From Patiriisocius marinus (GTDB lineage: Bacteria > Bacteroidota > Bacteroidia > Flavobacteriales > Flavobacteriaceae), in NCBI RefSeq assembly GCF_008974325.1, contig NZ_BKCG01000001.1, positions 1,079,346-1,143,345 of the forward strand: a DNA stretch of 64,000 bases. Reading direction: 5' to 3'. This document shows, piece by piece, positions 24,660 to 37,713 of this stretch. The notes beneath the pieces are model-generated. The model saw only the letters and a list, made by a program, of their open reading frames with translations, was not told the DNA's origin and did not search any database. Positions within the stretch are counted from its first letter, which is position 1. Each line of letters begins with the position of its first letter. A program made the translations under genes and the position numbers.

Positions 24660-27506
24660 ATGAAAAATTATTTACTTGTCGCGTGGAGCATTATTTCAAC
24701 ATTTGCTTTTGCGCAACAACCTGCTACAAATGCTACTCAGGTTGAAAAGGCACTACAGCAAAAAGCAACACAAACTGAAAACTCACTAGTAAAAAAATTA
24801 CCATTCAATAATATTGGTCCAACCATAATGAGTGGCCGTGTTGTGGATCTCGCTGTAAATCCAAAAAATCCAACCGAATTTTATGTAGGATATGCAAGTG
24901 GTGGTGTTTGGCACACAACAAATAACGGAACAACATTTACGCCTATTTTAGATACTAGTCCTACGCAAAACGTGGGGAGTTTAGCGGTAGATTGGAAATC
25001 AGGTACCATATGGGTTGGGACAGGAGAGGTTAATTCATCTCGTTCTAGTTATGCTGGTATAGGTGTATTGCAATCAAAAGATAATGGTGAGACTTGGAAG
25101 AATATGGGGCTTACTGATAGTCATCATATTTCAAAAATTATTATTAACCCAAACAATGCAAACGAAGTTGTTGTTGCAGCTGTTGGTCATTTATATTCTA
25201 CAAATAGTGAACGTGGTGTTTTTAAAACTACGGATGGAGGGAAAACTTGGAAGAAAACACTTTTTGTAAATGACCAAAGTGGTATTATAGAAATGGATGC
25301 AGATCCCAATAATTTCAACCTACTATTTGCTTCGTCTTGGGATAAGGATAGGAAAGCTTGGGATTTTCGTGGTAGCGGAGAAGGTAGTGCTGTTTTTAAA
25401 AGTACAGACGGAGGTAGTTCTTGGAATAAAGTATCAGTTGCGGGAAGTGGTTTACCAACAGGGACTGGTGTAGGTAGAATAGGTCTAGCGGTTTTTGATG
25501 CAAATACCATTTATGCAGTTCACGATAATCAAGCAAGAAGAGCAGGTGGCGCAAAAGCATCAAACAAAAATGGCGAGCTTTCTAAGGAACAATTTAAAAC
25601 AATGAGTGCGGCGCAGTTTTTGGCGCTTGATGATAAAAAGCTTAATGGTTATTTAAAAACCAATGGTTTTCAAGAAAAATATAGAGCAGACAATGTAAAG
25701 TCGATGGTTCGTGGAGGTACGGTTAAGCCTGCAGATTTAGCAACCTATTTAGAGGATGCAAATGCAATGCTGTTTGATACTCCTGTAATAGGAACTGAAG
25801 TTTATAAAAGTACAGATGGTGGTAAAACTTGGGCGAAAACGCACGAAGGATTTTTAGATGGTATTTACTATAGTTATGGATATTACTTCGGGAAAATTCA
25901 TGTGGATCCTAGTGATGTAAATGGGATTTACATTTATGGAGTGCCTATTTTAAAATCTAAAGATGGTGGTAAAACGTTTAAGAGCATTTCAGCAGATAAC
26001 GTGCACGCAGATCATCACGCTTTATGGATTAACCCAAATATGCCAGGGCATTTAATTAATGGTAATGATGGAGGGGTTAATATTAGTTATGACGACGGTG
26101 AAAACTGGATTAAAAATAACCAACCAGCAGTAGGGCAGTTTTATGCCGTTAATGTAGATAACGAAAAGCCATACAATGTTTATGGTGGTTTACAGGATAA
26201 TGGTGTTTGGGTTGGCCCACATACAAATGTTGAAAACTCAGGATGGAGGCAAAACGGTGAATACCCTTATAAGTTTATTATGGGAGGTGACGGAATGCAA
26301 ATACAAATTGACAACCGCGATAGTAATATAGTGTATACAGGGTTTCAGTTTGGGAATTACTTTAGATTAAACAGAGCGACAGACGAGCAAACGTATATTC
26401 AACCAAAACATGAGTTAGGCGAAAGTCCGTATAGATTCAATTGGCAGACACCTATTCTGTTAAGCAGTCATAATCAAGATATTCTTTATTTAGGAGGAAA
26501 TAAATTAATGCGTTCTATGAATCAAGGAACGGATTGGACAGCAATCTCGGGCGATTTAACAAACGGAGGAAAGCAAGGAAACGTAGCTTACGGAACCTTA
26601 TCAAGTATTAGTGAATCTCCATTTCAGTTTGGACTATTATATACAGGTAGTGATGACGGAGTTGTTCAAGTAACTAAAAATGGAGGAGGCGATTGGCAAA
26701 ATATTACAAACTCATTACCTAAAGATTTGTGGGTAAGCCGTGTAATTGCTTCACAACATAAAAAGGAACGTGTGTATGTTGCATTAAACGGTTATCGTTG
26801 GGACGATTTTACTTCTTATGTGTATATGAGTGATAATTATGGTGCTACATGGACTTCCATTGCAAATAACTTACCTCATTCGCCAGTAAATGTAATTATC
26901 GAAGATCCTGCAAACGAGAATGTTTTGTATTTAGGAACAGATAACGGGGCATATGTGTCTTTTAATAACGGGAAATCTTGGGAAGCATTTAGCGAAGGGT
27001 TACCTAATGTTGCGGTGCACGATTTAGTAATTCAGAAACGTGAAAAAGATTTAATTGTTGGTACACACGGAAGATCAATTTATGTGGCAGATATTTCATT
27101 ATTACAGAATATTTCGGCAGCGACAATGGGTAATTTGATGCTTGCAGATATGCCGTCAATGCGTGCATCAAGAAGATGGGGGTCAACAGGATTTAATCAA
27201 TACGGCGATATTTTTGAACCCTCAATGGCCATCAATGTGTATGCGCCCGCTTCAGGAAATGCGACAATTACAATTACTTCGGAAACTGGAAGAGAATTAA
27301 AAAGCTGGTCACAACAAGTTGCTAAAGGCTTTAATAAAATTGAATACAACGGAAGCGTTTCAGATAAAGGAGCGAAGCAATTAGAGAAAGATGATAACAA
27401 AGCGTGGAATGGAACAAACGGTACCGCTTATTTACCTTCGGGAAGGTATACTGTTTCAGTTTCTAGTAATGGAAAAATATCTAAAACTACGCTTGAATTA
27501 AAGTAG
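24660..27506 (+). CDS. Secreted sortilin/VPS10-like BNR-repeat beta-propeller protein
   Basis: A 948-aa exported protein with signal peptide MKNYLLVAWSIISTFAFAQQ. It contains many BNR/Asp-box-type repeats such as SKDNGETWKN, TTDGGKTWKK, STDGGSSWNK, STDGGKTWAK, SKDGGKTFKS, SYDDGENW, SDNYGATWTS and FNNGKSWEA. Together with the motif IGPTIMSGRVVDLAVNP these define the VPS10/glycosyl-hydrolase-like family common in Bacteroidota. The C-terminal ~100 residues form a beta-sandwich similar to FlgD-like regions (YAPASGNATITI, then YLPSGRYTVSVSS). A T9SS domain is not obvious. Asp-boxes alone do not prove sialidase activity, so substrate is unknown. It stands alone, followed by a hairpin. Confidence 0.9.
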   Translation: MKNYLLVAWSIISTFAFAQQPATNATQVEKALQQKATQTENSLVKKLPFNNIGPTIMSGRVVDLAVNPKNPTEFYVGYASGGVWHTTNNGTTFTPILDTSPTQNVGSLAVDWKSGTIWVGTGEVNSSRSSYAGIGVLQSKDNGETWKNMGLTDSHHISKIIINPNNANEVVVAAVGHLYSTNSERGVFKTTDGGKTWKKTLFVNDQSGIIEMDADPNNFNLLFASSWDKDRKAWDFRGSGEGSAVFKSTDGGSSWNKVSVAGSGLPTGTGVGRIGLAVFDANTIYAVHDNQARRAGGAKASNKNGELSKEQFKTMSAAQFLALDDKKLNGYLKTNGFQEKYRADNVKSMVRGGTVKPADLATYLEDANAMLFDTPVIGTEVYKSTDGGKTWAKTHEGFLDGIYYSYGYYFGKIHVDPSDVNGIYIYGVPILKSKDGGKTFKSISADNVHADHHALWINPNMPGHLINGNDGGVNISYDDGENWIKNNQPAVGQFYAVNVDNEKPYNVYGGLQDNGVWVGPHTNVENSGWRQNGEYPYKFIMGGDGMQIQIDNRDSNIVYTGFQFGNYFRLNRATDEQTYIQPKHELGESPYRFNWQTPILLSSHNQDILYLGGNKLMRSMNQGTDWTAISGDLTNGGKQGNVAYGTLSSISESPFQFGLLYTGSDDGVVQVTKNGGGDWQNITNSLPKDLWVSRVIASQHKKERVYVALNGYRWDDFTSYVYMSDNYGATWTSIANNLPHSPVNVIIEDPANENVLYLGTDNGAYVSFNNGKSWEAFSEGLPNVAVHDLVIQKREKDLIVGTHGRSIYVADISLLQNISAATMGNLMLADMPSMRASRRWGSTGFNQYGDIFEPSMAINVYAPASGNATITITSETGRELKSWSQQVAKGFNKIEYNGSVSDKGAKQLEKDDNKAWNGTNGTAYLPSGRYTVSVSSNGKISKTTLELK

Positions 27507-27516
27507 TGCTAAATAA

Positions 27517-27560
27517 TTTTCTTCGGAAATTTTAATGAAGTTTAATATTTCCGAAGAAAA
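27517..27560. other. Perfect 14-bp inverted repeat after the propeller gene
   Basis: The arm TTTTCTTCGGAAAT (27517-27530) and its exact complement ATTTCCGAAGAAAA (27547-27560) are separated by 16 bases. The downstream arm is followed by more A, not T. On the plus strand it therefore lacks the U-tract of a standard terminator. It could still limit 3' decay or end transcription weakly. Confidence 0.5.
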
Positions 27561-27627
27561 AAAAGCATTAATTTTTATTTGTCTTAGTTAAATCAATTCT
27601 AAATTGCTAACAAACAAATGCGATTCC

Positions 27628-27658
27628 TTGCTTGAACGAACATCGTACTGTATTTTTG
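27628..27658 (+). promoter_or_regulatory. Probable sdhCAB promoter
   Basis: TTG (27628-27630) is followed 20 bases later by TATTTTTG (27651-27658), an exact match to the Bacteroidota -7 box TAnnTTTG. It lies about 30 bases before the sdhC ATG at 27687. A second TTG at 27632 is an alternative -33. Confidence 0.55.
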
Positions 27659-27686
27659 TAGAACAAAATTTTGAAACACAACCATA

Positions 27687-28352
27687 ATGGGAATTTTATC
27701 CTCTTCAATTGCTAGAAAGTTTGCTATGGCACTTTCGGGCATGTTTTTAGTGTTCTTTTTAGGACAACACTTCGTAATAAATCTAACTTCGGTTATTGAT
27801 CCAGACACGTTTAATAGTTGGTCCCATTTTATGGGGAACAATGGCTTGGTGCAATTTGCGCTCCAGCCGGTATTGATTTTTGGAGTAGTATTTCACTTTG
27901 TAATGGGCTTTGTATTAGAGCTACGTAATCGCAACGCAAGAGTTGTGAGTTATGCAAAATACAATGGAGGTGCAAACGCATCGTGGGCATCTCGAAATAT
28001 GATTATTTCAGGATTAGTGATCCTTGCATTTTTAGGGTTGCACTTTTACGATTTTTGGTTTCCAGAAATGATTCACAAATATGTGGAGTCTAATCCATTA
28101 GATCCAACAAGATATTACGCTGAGACTGTTCATAAATTTGAAAGTCCAGTGAGGGTTGGGTTATACGTTATTGCTTTTGTTTTATTAGCAGTACACTTAT
28201 GGCACGGCTTTGCAAGTTCTTTCCAGAGTGTTGGGTTTAATAACAAATACTCTGTTGCTTTATCAAAGTTTGCTAAAGCTTATGCGATTGTAATTCCAGT
28301 TGGATTTATTTTCATCGCATTATACTTACACTTAAATCAACTTCCACACTAA
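27687..28352 (+). CDS. sdhC: Succinate dehydrogenase cytochrome b subunit
   Basis: The 221-aa membrane anchor of complex II. It carries five hydrophobic helices and conserved histidines in [23 protein letters not shown] and VHLWHGF that serve as ligands for two b haems. One large cytochrome b chain with no SdhD identifies the type B (b558-like) succinate:quinone oxidoreductase known from Bacteroidota and Bacillus. It passes electrons from SdhB to menaquinone. It is the first gene of sdhCAB, 11 bases before sdhA. Confidence 0.96.
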   Translation: MGILSSSIARKFAMALSGMFLVFFLGQHFVINLTSVIDPDTFNSWSHFMGNNGLVQFALQPVLIFGVVFHFVMGFVLELRNRNARVVSYAKYNGGANASWASRNMIISGLVILAFLGLHFYDFWFPEMIHKYVESNPLDPTRYYAETVHKFESPVRVGLYVIAFVLLAVHLWHGFASSFQSVGFNNKYSVALSKFAKAYAIVIPVGFIFIALYLHLNQLPH

Positions 28353-28363
28353 ATAATCAAGCT

Positions 28364-30379
28364 ATGTCGATATTAGACGCAAAAATACCTGAAGGACCCT
28401 TAGCAGATAAGTGGACAAATCATAAAAACAAGATTAACCTTGTAAACCCTGCCAACAAGCGTAACATTGATGTTATTGTTGTAGGTACTGGACTTGCTGG
28501 AGGTAGCGCAGCTGCTTCACTTGCAGAACTTGGTTATAATGTAAAAACATTCTGTTATCAAGATTCACCTCGTCGTGCGCACTCAATTGCAGCTCAGGGT
28601 GGAATTAATGCAGCAAAAAATTATCAAGGAGATGGGGATAGTAATTACCGCCTTTTTTACGATACTGTAAAAGGAGGAGATTACCGTTCACGTGAAGCAA
28701 ACGTTTATCGTCTTGCTGAGGTTTCTGGGAATATTATCGATCAATGTGTTGCTCAAGGAGTTCCTTTTGCACGTGAATATGGTGGATTATTAGACAACCG
28801 TTCTTTTGGAGGAGTTTTAGTTTCTAGAACTTTTTATGCTAAAGGGCAAACAGGGCAACAATTATTATTAGGTGCATATTCAGCAATGAATCGCCAAATA
28901 AACCGTGGAAAAATACAACCGTTTAACCGTCACGAAATGTTAGACGTTGTAAAGATTGACGGAAAAGCAAGAGGTATTATTGCTCGTGATTTAGTTACAG
29001 GAAAAATAGAAAGACATAGTGCTCACGCTGTTGTATTAGCAACTGGTGGTTACGGTAATGTTTTCTTCTTGTCAACAAATGCAATGGGAAGTAATGTAAC
29101 GGCAAGCTGGAAAGCTCACAGAAGAGGTGCTTTCTTTGCAAACCCTTGTTATACACAAATACACCCAACGTGTATTCCAGTTTCTGGAGATCACCAAAGT
29201 AAACTAACATTAATGTCTGAGAGTTTACGTAATGATGGGCGTATTTGGGTTCCTAAAAAATTAGAAGATGCAGTAGCTATTAGAGAAGGTAAAAAGAAGC
29301 CAACAGATTTAGCTGAAGCAGATAGAGATTATTACTTAGAGCGTCGTTACCCAGCCTTCGGAAACTTAGTGCCACGTGATGTTGCATCTAGAGCAGCAAA
29401 GGAACGTTGTGATGCAGGTTTTGGAGTAAATAAAACTGGAGAGGCTGTATACTTAGATTTTGCTAGTGCAATTAATCGCTACGGAAAAGAAGAGGCTTTG
29501 ATTCATGGAAATCAGAATCCAACGGATAAAGAGATTTACGATTTAGGTCGTGATGTGATTGAAAATAAATATGGAAACTTATTCCAGATGTACGAGAAAA
29601 TCGTTGATGAAAATCCGTACAAAACACCTATGATGATTTACCCAGCGGTACATTATACAATGGGAGGAATCTGGGTTGATTATAACTTACAAACTACAGT
29701 TGAAGGTTTATACGCAGCTGGAGAAGCAAACTTCTCAGATCACGGAGCAAATAGACTAGGAGCTTCTGCATTGATGCAGGGATTAGCTGATGGTTATTTT
29801 GTATTACCATATACAATAGGTGATTATCTTTCAAAAGATATTAGAACTGGAAAAATACCAACAGATACTCCAGAATTTGATTCTGCTGAAAAGGATGTTA
29901 AAGATCGTATTCATAAATTAATGAATGCAAGTGGTCAACACTCTGTAGATTATTACCATAAAAAACTTGGTAAAATCATGTGGAACAAATGTGGTATGTC
30001 AAGAAACGCTAAGGATCTTGAGAGTGCTATTGTTGAAATCGCAGAACTTAGAAAAGATTTCTGGGCGAATGTGAAAGTGCCAGGGACTGCAGATGGATTA
30101 AACCAAGAACTAGAAAAAGCAGGACGTGTAGCAGATTTCCTAGAATTAGGAGAATTGTTTGCGAAAGATGCTCTTAACCGTAACGAAAGCGCAGGTGGAC
30201 ATTACCGTGAAGAGAGTGTAGAATTAAGTGGAGAACAAAAAGGAGAAGCGTTAAGAGATGACGTTAACTTTAAGTATGTAGCTGCTTGGGAATATAAAGG
30301 AGAACCTAAAGATGCAGTGTTACACAAAGAAGACCTTGTGTTTGAAAATATTGAGTTGAAGACACGTTCATATAAATAA
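28364..30379 (+). CDS. sdhA: Succinate dehydrogenase flavoprotein subunit
   Basis: The 671-aa catalytic subunit oxidising succinate to fumarate in the TCA cycle on the cytoplasmic face. The FAD dinucleotide motif is [19 protein letters not shown] near residue 45. [14 protein letters not shown] contains the His that attaches FAD covalently. HPTCIP and [17 protein letters not shown] form the dicarboxylate site with its catalytic Arg, and [11 protein letters not shown] and [14 protein letters not shown] are also present. Length and motif order are typical of the large Bacteroidota type. It lies between sdhC and sdhB with short spacers. Confidence 0.97.
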   Translation: MSILDAKIPEGPLADKWTNHKNKINLVNPANKRNIDVIVVGTGLAGGSAAASLAELGYNVKTFCYQDSPRRAHSIAAQGGINAAKNYQGDGDSNYRLFYDTVKGGDYRSREANVYRLAEVSGNIIDQCVAQGVPFAREYGGLLDNRSFGGVLVSRTFYAKGQTGQQLLLGAYSAMNRQINRGKIQPFNRHEMLDVVKIDGKARGIIARDLVTGKIERHSAHAVVLATGGYGNVFFLSTNAMGSNVTASWKAHRRGAFFANPCYTQIHPTCIPVSGDHQSKLTLMSESLRNDGRIWVPKKLEDAVAIREGKKKPTDLAEADRDYYLERRYPAFGNLVPRDVASRAAKERCDAGFGVNKTGEAVYLDFASAINRYGKEEALIHGNQNPTDKEIYDLGRDVIENKYGNLFQMYEKIVDENPYKTPMMIYPAVHYTMGGIWVDYNLQTTVEGLYAAGEANFSDHGANRLGASALMQGLADGYFVLPYTIGDYLSKDIRTGKIPTDTPEFDSAEKDVKDRIHKLMNASGQHSVDYYHKKLGKIMWNKCGMSRNAKDLESAIVEIAELRKDFWANVKVPGTADGLNQELEKAGRVADFLELGELFAKDALNRNESAGGHYREESVELSGEQKGEALRDDVNFKYVAAWEYKGEPKDAVLHKEDLVFENIELKTRSYK

Positions 30380-30385
30380 AAAACT

Positions 30386-31132
30386 ATGAAATTAAACCTA
30401 AAAATATGGCGTCAGGCCAATGCAGACGCGAAGGGAAGTATGCAAACCTATCCTATCGATGGAATTGATGGAGATATGTCTTTTCTTGAAATGCTTGATG
30501 TGTTAAATGAGGACTTAATCAATAAAGGTGATGAGCCGGTAGTTTTTGATCACGATTGTCGTGAAGGTATATGTGGTTCTTGTTCTTTACAAATTAACGG
30601 TGAGCCTCACGGGCCAGATAGATTAGTAACTACTTGCCAGTTGCACATGAGAATGTTTAACGATGGTGATGAGATTGTAATTGAGCCTTTTAGAGCTAAA
30701 GCATTCCCAGTAATTAAAGATTTAATGGTCGACAGAAGTTCTTTTGATAGAATTCAACAAGCTGGAGGATATGTTTCTGTAAATACATCTGGAAATACAA
30801 TCGATGCAAACGCAACACCTATTGAAAAAGAACATGCTGATGAAGCATTTGAAGCTGCAACTTGTATAGGTTGTGGAGCTTGTGTTGCTGCTTGTAAAAA
30901 TGCTAGTGCAATGCTGTTCACTTCAGCTAAAGTATCTCAATATGCATTATTACCACAAGGACAAGTGGAGGCTTCTACACGTGTTTTAAATATGGTAGCG
31001 CAAATGGATAAAGAAGGTTTTGGTAACTGTACAAATACAGGAGCTTGTGAAGTTGAATGTCCAAAAGGAATATCATTAGAAAATATTGCTAGAATGAACC
31101 GTGAATATTTAGCGGCAAGTGCGAAAGGTTAA
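30386..31132 (+). CDS. sdhB: Succinate dehydrogenase iron-sulfur subunit
   Basis: A 248-aa subunit carrying the three Fe-S clusters that link FAD to the membrane haems. The [2Fe-2S] ligands are in [12 protein letters not shown] with a fourth Cys in [20 protein letters not shown] and [16 protein letters not shown] supply the [4Fe-4S] and [3Fe-4S] ligands. Length is typical. It ends the sdhCAB operon, followed 28 bases later by a strong hairpin terminator. Confidence 0.97.
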   Translation: MKLNLKIWRQANADAKGSMQTYPIDGIDGDMSFLEMLDVLNEDLINKGDEPVVFDHDCREGICGSCSLQINGEPHGPDRLVTTCQLHMRMFNDGDEIVIEPFRAKAFPVIKDLMVDRSSFDRIQQAGGYVSVNTSGNTIDANATPIEKEHADEAFEAATCIGCGACVAACKNASAMLFTSAKVSQYALLPQGQVEASTRVLNMVAQMDKEGFGNCTNTGACEVECPKGISLENIARMNREYLAASAKG

Positions 31133-31160
31133 TTAGTAAAACTAAATTGTTTTATAGAGA

Positions 31161-31197
31161 AAAATCCCAAATCATATTTATTGATTTGGGATTTTTT
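31161..31197 (+). terminator. Rho-independent terminator of sdhCAB
   Basis: A perfect 14-bp stem (AAAATCCCAAATCA and TGATTTGGGATTTT) has a 7-base loop and a T run to 31197. It sits between convergent sdhB and the hybrid kinase and has A residues on its left arm, so it may serve both directions. Confidence 0.85.
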
Positions 31198-31265
31198 GTG
31201 CTCAATAATATCTTACATTATTAATTTGAAATTAATTAGTATTGCTCAAAGGATTCAGTCTATTT

Positions 31266-33485
31266 TTATTTATCGTAGTTCTTGGAGATTAAATTCTCTA
31301 GTATAATACGTGTAAATTGACTGTCGTCATATGGTTTTACTATAATGTCATCCATACCTGCGGCGTATATTTCATTTCTAACTTCTTCGACTTCGACAGC
31401 GGTTAAGGCAATAATTGGTATTGTAGAATTAAATTTTCTGGTTTCGATTGTTGCTTCAAAGCCATTCATAATAGGCATATTTAGATCCATTAAAATTAAA
31501 TCGAAATGATTGTTTTTAATTAGATTTACGGCTTCGTCTCCGTTTTCTGCAATAGAGCATATCACACCTTTTTTCTCTAATATTTTCTTAGTTACAATTT
31601 GATTAATACGGTTATCCTCAGCAACTAGTATTTTCTTATCTTGAAGTAACGACTCGTTTAATAAAGGTTTAGAAACGGTGTTTATATGCTTTGTAACTTC
31701 TTTAAAATTCAAATCAAAAGAGACTTTAGTCCCTTTTCCTAGTTCACTTTCAAGTAATAAATTAGAATTAGAAGCTTGTAAAAGTTTTTTAACTATTGGT
31801 AAGCCTAATCCAGTTCCTTGATACACATAATTTAGAGATTCTACTTGTGTAAATTCATCAAATATAGTGGCTTGTTTGTCCTTTGGAATACCTATACCTG
31901 TATCAGTAATAGAAAACAAAATATTGTAATCGTTATTATCCTTTAATTCTTCTAAAATTAATGATATTGTAATGGTTCCATTTTCAGTAAATTTCAATGC
32001 ATTACCTACTAAATTCATTAGGATTTGAGAAAGGCGAACCACATTTCCTTGTAGGTATTCTGGAATTTTAGAATCTATTTTTACTACTATTTTGTTCTTG
32101 TTTTGCAAACGCATATACTCAAAGGTAGCAGTGATACTTTGTATAAATTCGCGAATATTAAATTGACTTAGTTCATTTTCTAGATTATTTGAATCTATTT
32201 TATTAATCTGAAGTACATCATTAATAAGCGCTAGTAAATAATCTGCTGAAAATTTAAGAGATTTTAGATCTTTCTCATGAGATTTAAGTTTTGGATCCTC
32301 AAGTAGAATACTACTAAGCCCAATAACGCCATAAAGAGGTGTTCTTAATTCGTGACTTACAGTAGAGAAGAATTTACTTTTTGCTTTTGCTAGAAGTTCA
32401 GATTTTTCTTTTGCTTGCAAATACTCTTCATTTTTTTTGCGTAGAGCAAGATTTAAATCTCGTCTTTTTGTATACGCTACAAACAATGCGATAAACAGTA
32501 ATAAACCCCCAAGACACACAATAATTAATATGTTGTTTAAGTTGTTTTTACTCTCTGCAATTTCAGCTTGTAGTGCAGTTTTTTCTTTCTGATCCGCAAT
32601 CTGGTTTTTGTACTGTTCAACCTTTAATTTAGCCAATGCTGCTTGGCTTTGTTCATCTTGAATTAAGCCTTGGCTTTCGTCAAAATAATATTCGCTGGAA
32701 AGTCTATAATCGTAGGCTTCCTTGTATCGTTTTTGTCCATAAAAACTTACTGCAAGTTGTTCGTAAGCATCATATTTTTCAGCAGGAGTTCCATTATCCT
32801 TAGTTAATATAAGAGCTTCTCGAGCAACTTTTTCTGCTTGTAAGTATTGTCCATTTTCATTGTAATACGTTGCCCAATATGTTTTTTCCGAAGATGAAAA
32901 ATAATCTGGTTTATATTTGTCAAAACCTGGACTACCTAAAATTTTCAAATATTTTAATCCAATATCATATTGTTCAGAATAGAAGGCTGTGATGATTGTA
33001 TTGTAATAGGCCTTAGCTAGCTCAATTGAATCTTTTGATTTTTTAATTTTAGTAATTGAAATTTCGTGGTATTTTAAAGCTTTTTTATAATCAAGGTCAG
33101 ACCTTGAGTGATAATTTGCTAAGTCCATGTATGACAAGCCTACTGTTAAATCATCATTAAAAATTTCAGCGTATTTACGAGAGTTTTCTAGATTTTCTCT
33201 AGCAAGTAATGTATCACCAACTATTAAAAAATCGTAAGCCAAAAAGCGGTGTGCTTTGCTTAAATATCTTGGATTCTTTGATTGCTTTGCTAAATCTAGA
33301 AGTTTAATGTTTGACATTAAAGATTTAGTAAAAATTCCACTGTTATAATATATGGTTGAGCTATCTATTGTTTGTTCAATCAATTCTATAAGGATAGAAT
33401 CTTTCGTGTTCTTTATGGTATCTTGTTGAGAATAACCTGTGTTGGATACAAATAACAATAAAAAAATTGCTTTAAATACGTTCAT
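31266..33485 (-). CDS. Hybrid histidine kinase with TPR sensor region and receiver
   Basis: A 739-aa membrane hybrid kinase. A signal peptide (ending in GYSQ) is followed by a periplasmic helical region of TPR-like repeats (about 30-300), a coiled coil and one transmembrane helix near 320-340. Then come HisKA with His378 (VSHELRTPLYG), HATPase motifs (LMNLVGNALKF, DTGIGIPKD, GTGLGLPIVKK) and a C-terminal receiver with Asp667 (LILMDLNMP), AEDN and VKPYDD. This is a frequent Bacteroidota architecture. No DNA-binding output domain or neighbouring regulator is present, so phosphate must pass to a protein elsewhere. Signal unknown. Confidence 0.94.
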   Translation of the reverse strand: MNVFKAIFLLLFVSNTGYSQQDTIKNTKDSILIELIEQTIDSSTIYYNSGIFTKSLMSNIKLLDLAKQSKNPRYLSKAHRFLAYDFLIVGDTLLARENLENSRKYAEIFNDDLTVGLSYMDLANYHSRSDLDYKKALKYHEISITKIKKSKDSIELAKAYYNTIITAFYSEQYDIGLKYLKILGSPGFDKYKPDYFSSSEKTYWATYYNENGQYLQAEKVAREALILTKDNGTPAEKYDAYEQLAVSFYGQKRYKEAYDYRLSSEYYFDESQGLIQDEQSQAALAKLKVEQYKNQIADQKEKTALQAEIAESKNNLNNILIIVCLGGLLLFIALFVAYTKRRDLNLALRKKNEEYLQAKEKSELLAKAKSKFFSTVSHELRTPLYGVIGLSSILLEDPKLKSHEKDLKSLKFSADYLLALINDVLQINKIDSNNLENELSQFNIREFIQSITATFEYMRLQNKNKIVVKIDSKIPEYLQGNVVRLSQILMNLVGNALKFTENGTITISLILEELKDNNDYNILFSITDTGIGIPKDKQATIFDEFTQVESLNYVYQGTGLGLPIVKKLLQASNSNLLLESELGKGTKVSFDLNFKEVTKHINTVSKPLLNESLLQDKKILVAEDNRINQIVTKKILEKKGVICSIAENGDEAVNLIKNNHFDLILMDLNMPIMNGFEATIETRKFNSTIPIIALTAVEVEEVRNEIYAAGMDDIIVKPYDDSQFTRIILENLISKNYDK

Positions 33486-33672
33486 TTTTTTAGACTGGAG
33501 CCGTTTTTAATAAAAGTAATTAATAAATATTAAAGCAGCGAATTTTTGGTTGTTCATCTAATAAATATACATAATATCGGTTGAAATTAAATGTTTGTAA
33601 ATACTTAATTCTATAATACTTACAAAAATAGATTTTAATGATTATGTATCTTTAACTTAAAATTTCAGAAAA

Positions 33673-34809
33673 TTGAAAACAAAACTTCCAAATACGCCAA
33701 CCTCTATTTTTTCAGTTATGAGTGCTATGGCAATGGAGTACAATGCAATTAATTTATCACAAGGGTTTCCAAACTTTAAAAGTGATCCGGTTTTAATTGA
33801 TTTAGTTTCTAAAGCAATGAAGGATGGGCATAATCAATATGCTCCTATGGCTGGGGATGTTTATTTACGAGAAACTATTTGTAATAAAATGCACCAATTG
33901 TATAATACAACGTACAGTCCAGATACAGATATAGTTATTACGGCAGGTGCAACTCAAGCAATATTTACTGCAATTGCTGCTACAATCTCTATAGGTGATG
34001 AAGTGATTATTTTTACGCCAGCTTATGATTGTTATGGGCCTACAATTCAGCTTTTTGGTGGTAAGGTTATTGAGATGCAATTAGCTTCGCCATATTTTAC
34101 TCCAGATTGGGAGGCAGTGCGTAATGTGATTTCTAACAATACTAAAATGATCATTATTAATACGCCACATAACCCAAGCGGAATGCTTTTTTCTGAAACT
34201 GATATGCTTCAACTTCAGCAAATTTCAGAAGAGCATAATCTTTTGGTTATTAGTGATGAAGTGTACGAACACATCATATTTGATGGTGAAAAACACCAAA
34301 GCGCCGCTACATTTGAACAATTAGCGAAGCGTTCATTTATTACCGCTTCTTTTGGAAAAACATTTCACAATACTGGTTGGAAAATGGGTTATTGTTTAGG
34401 TCCCAAAACGTTAATGGATGAATTTAAAAAGGTGCATCAATATAATGTGTTTAGTGTGAACCATCCATTTCAAAAAGCCCTAGCAGAATATTTACAGAAT
34501 GAAAATACTTATTTAGGATTGGGTCAATTTTATCAACAGAAAAGAGATTTCTTTTTAAATTTGATAAAAGACTCTAAATTTAAAATACTGCCGTCTAAAG
34601 GAACTTATTTTCAGCTATTAGATTTTTCAGAAATTTCACAAAAATCGGATAAGGCTTTCGCCGAAATATTAACTAAACAACACAAGTTAGCAACCATTCC
34701 AATTTCGGTATTTAATAAGGATGCTTTAGATGAAAAAATAATAAGAGTCTGTTTTGCCAAAACAGAAGAAACACTAATTGATGCTGCGAAAATTCTAAAG
34801 TCATTGTAG
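33673..34809 (+). CDS. PLP-dependent aminotransferase, methionine/glutamine transaminase (YbdL-like)
   Basis: A 378-aa class I/II aminotransferase. The start is TTG at 33673: the resulting LPNTPTSIFSVMSAMAMEYN followed by AINLSQGFPNF aligns with the start of YbdL-type enzymes. The first ATG (33718) would cut this conserved part. PLP-binding motifs include NTPHNPSGM, ISDEVYEHI and the Lys in SFGKTFHNTGWK. Relatives transaminate methionine/ketomethiobutyrate with glutamine. An omega-amidase is encoded 3 kb downstream, supporting a methionine-salvage role. The gene stands alone between the kinase and katG. Confidence 0.9.
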   Translation: MKTKLPNTPTSIFSVMSAMAMEYNAINLSQGFPNFKSDPVLIDLVSKAMKDGHNQYAPMAGDVYLRETICNKMHQLYNTTYSPDTDIVITAGATQAIFTAIAATISIGDEVIIFTPAYDCYGPTIQLFGGKVIEMQLASPYFTPDWEAVRNVISNNTKMIIINTPHNPSGMLFSETDMLQLQQISEEHNLLVISDEVYEHIIFDGEKHQSAATFEQLAKRSFITASFGKTFHNTGWKMGYCLGPKTLMDEFKKVHQYNVFSVNHPFQKALAEYLQNENTYLGLGQFYQQKRDFFLNLIKDSKFKILPSKGTYFQLLDFSEISQKSDKAFAEILTKQHKLATIPISVFNKDALDEKIIRVCFAKTEETLIDAAKILKSL

Positions 34810-34850
34810 TTTCTTATAGTAAATTTAACTTAGTATAAGTTTTTCTAATC

Positions 34851-37177
<2,327 letters not shown>

Positions 37178-37200
37178 TCATTTAATTCAATAATAACTAT

Positions 37201-37232
37201 AACAGCGTTACAATTTGTGGCGCTGTTTTTTT
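37201..37232 (+). terminator. Rho-independent terminator of katG
   Basis: AACAGCG (37201-37207) pairs with CGCTGTT (37221-37227). Inside, TTACAA pairs with TTGTGG through two G-U wobbles, leaving almost no loop. A run of T follows to 37232. It lies between katG and the ankyrin gene, so the latter probably uses its own promoter or read-through. Confidence 0.8.
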
Positions 37233-37244
37233 ACTTTTATATAT

Positions 37245-37709
37245 ATGAAGAACGAACTATTTACCGCAATAAGGGAGCAAAATGCTTCGATGGTTTCTGA
37301 AATTTTAACCACTAATCCAGCTTTGGCTAGTGAAAAAGATCAAAGAGGTTCAACACCATTATTACTAGCAACCTATTATGGTTTTGCTGACATAGCTGAA
37401 ATTATTTTAAAATTTCCGCAGGATATAAATACACAGGATGCTTCGGGAAATACAGCTTTAATGGGAGTGTGTTTTAAAGGCTATCCTAAAATTGTTTCTA
37501 TGTTAATTAGTGCTGGTGCTGATGTTAATAAAACAAACTTTAATGGCGCTACGGCACTAATTTTTGCGACCACTTTTGCAAAAGCAGATATAGTGAAAAC
37601 ATTACTTGAAAATGGTGCTGATACATCGATTAAAGACGATCGTGGTAATACTGCTAAAGATCACGCTGTAATGCAGGGTGTTAATTCTGTAATCGAGTTA
37701 CTATCTTAA
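37245..37709 (+). CDS. Ankyrin-repeat protein
   Basis: A 154-aa protein from the ATG at 37245; the frame is open ten codons earlier but that part is the katG terminator. It has about four ankyrin repeats of 33 residues, with the signatures RGSTPLLLATYYGFADIAEI, SGNTALMGVCFKGYPKIVSM, NGATALIFATTFAKADIVKT and RGNTAKDHAVMQGVNSVIEL. No signal peptide. Ankyrin proteins encoded next to catalases (AnkB with KatB in Pseudomonas) support catalase function, so a similar partnership with KatG is possible. It is 4 bases from the omega-amidase gene and likely cotranscribed with it. Confidence 0.9.
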   Translation: MKNELFTAIREQNASMVSEILTTNPALASEKDQRGSTPLLLATYYGFADIAEIILKFPQDINTQDASGNTALMGVCFKGYPKIVSMLISAGADVNKTNFNGATALIFATTFAKADIVKTLLENGADTSIKDDRGNTAKDHAVMQGVNSVIELLS

Positions 37710-37713
37710 AATT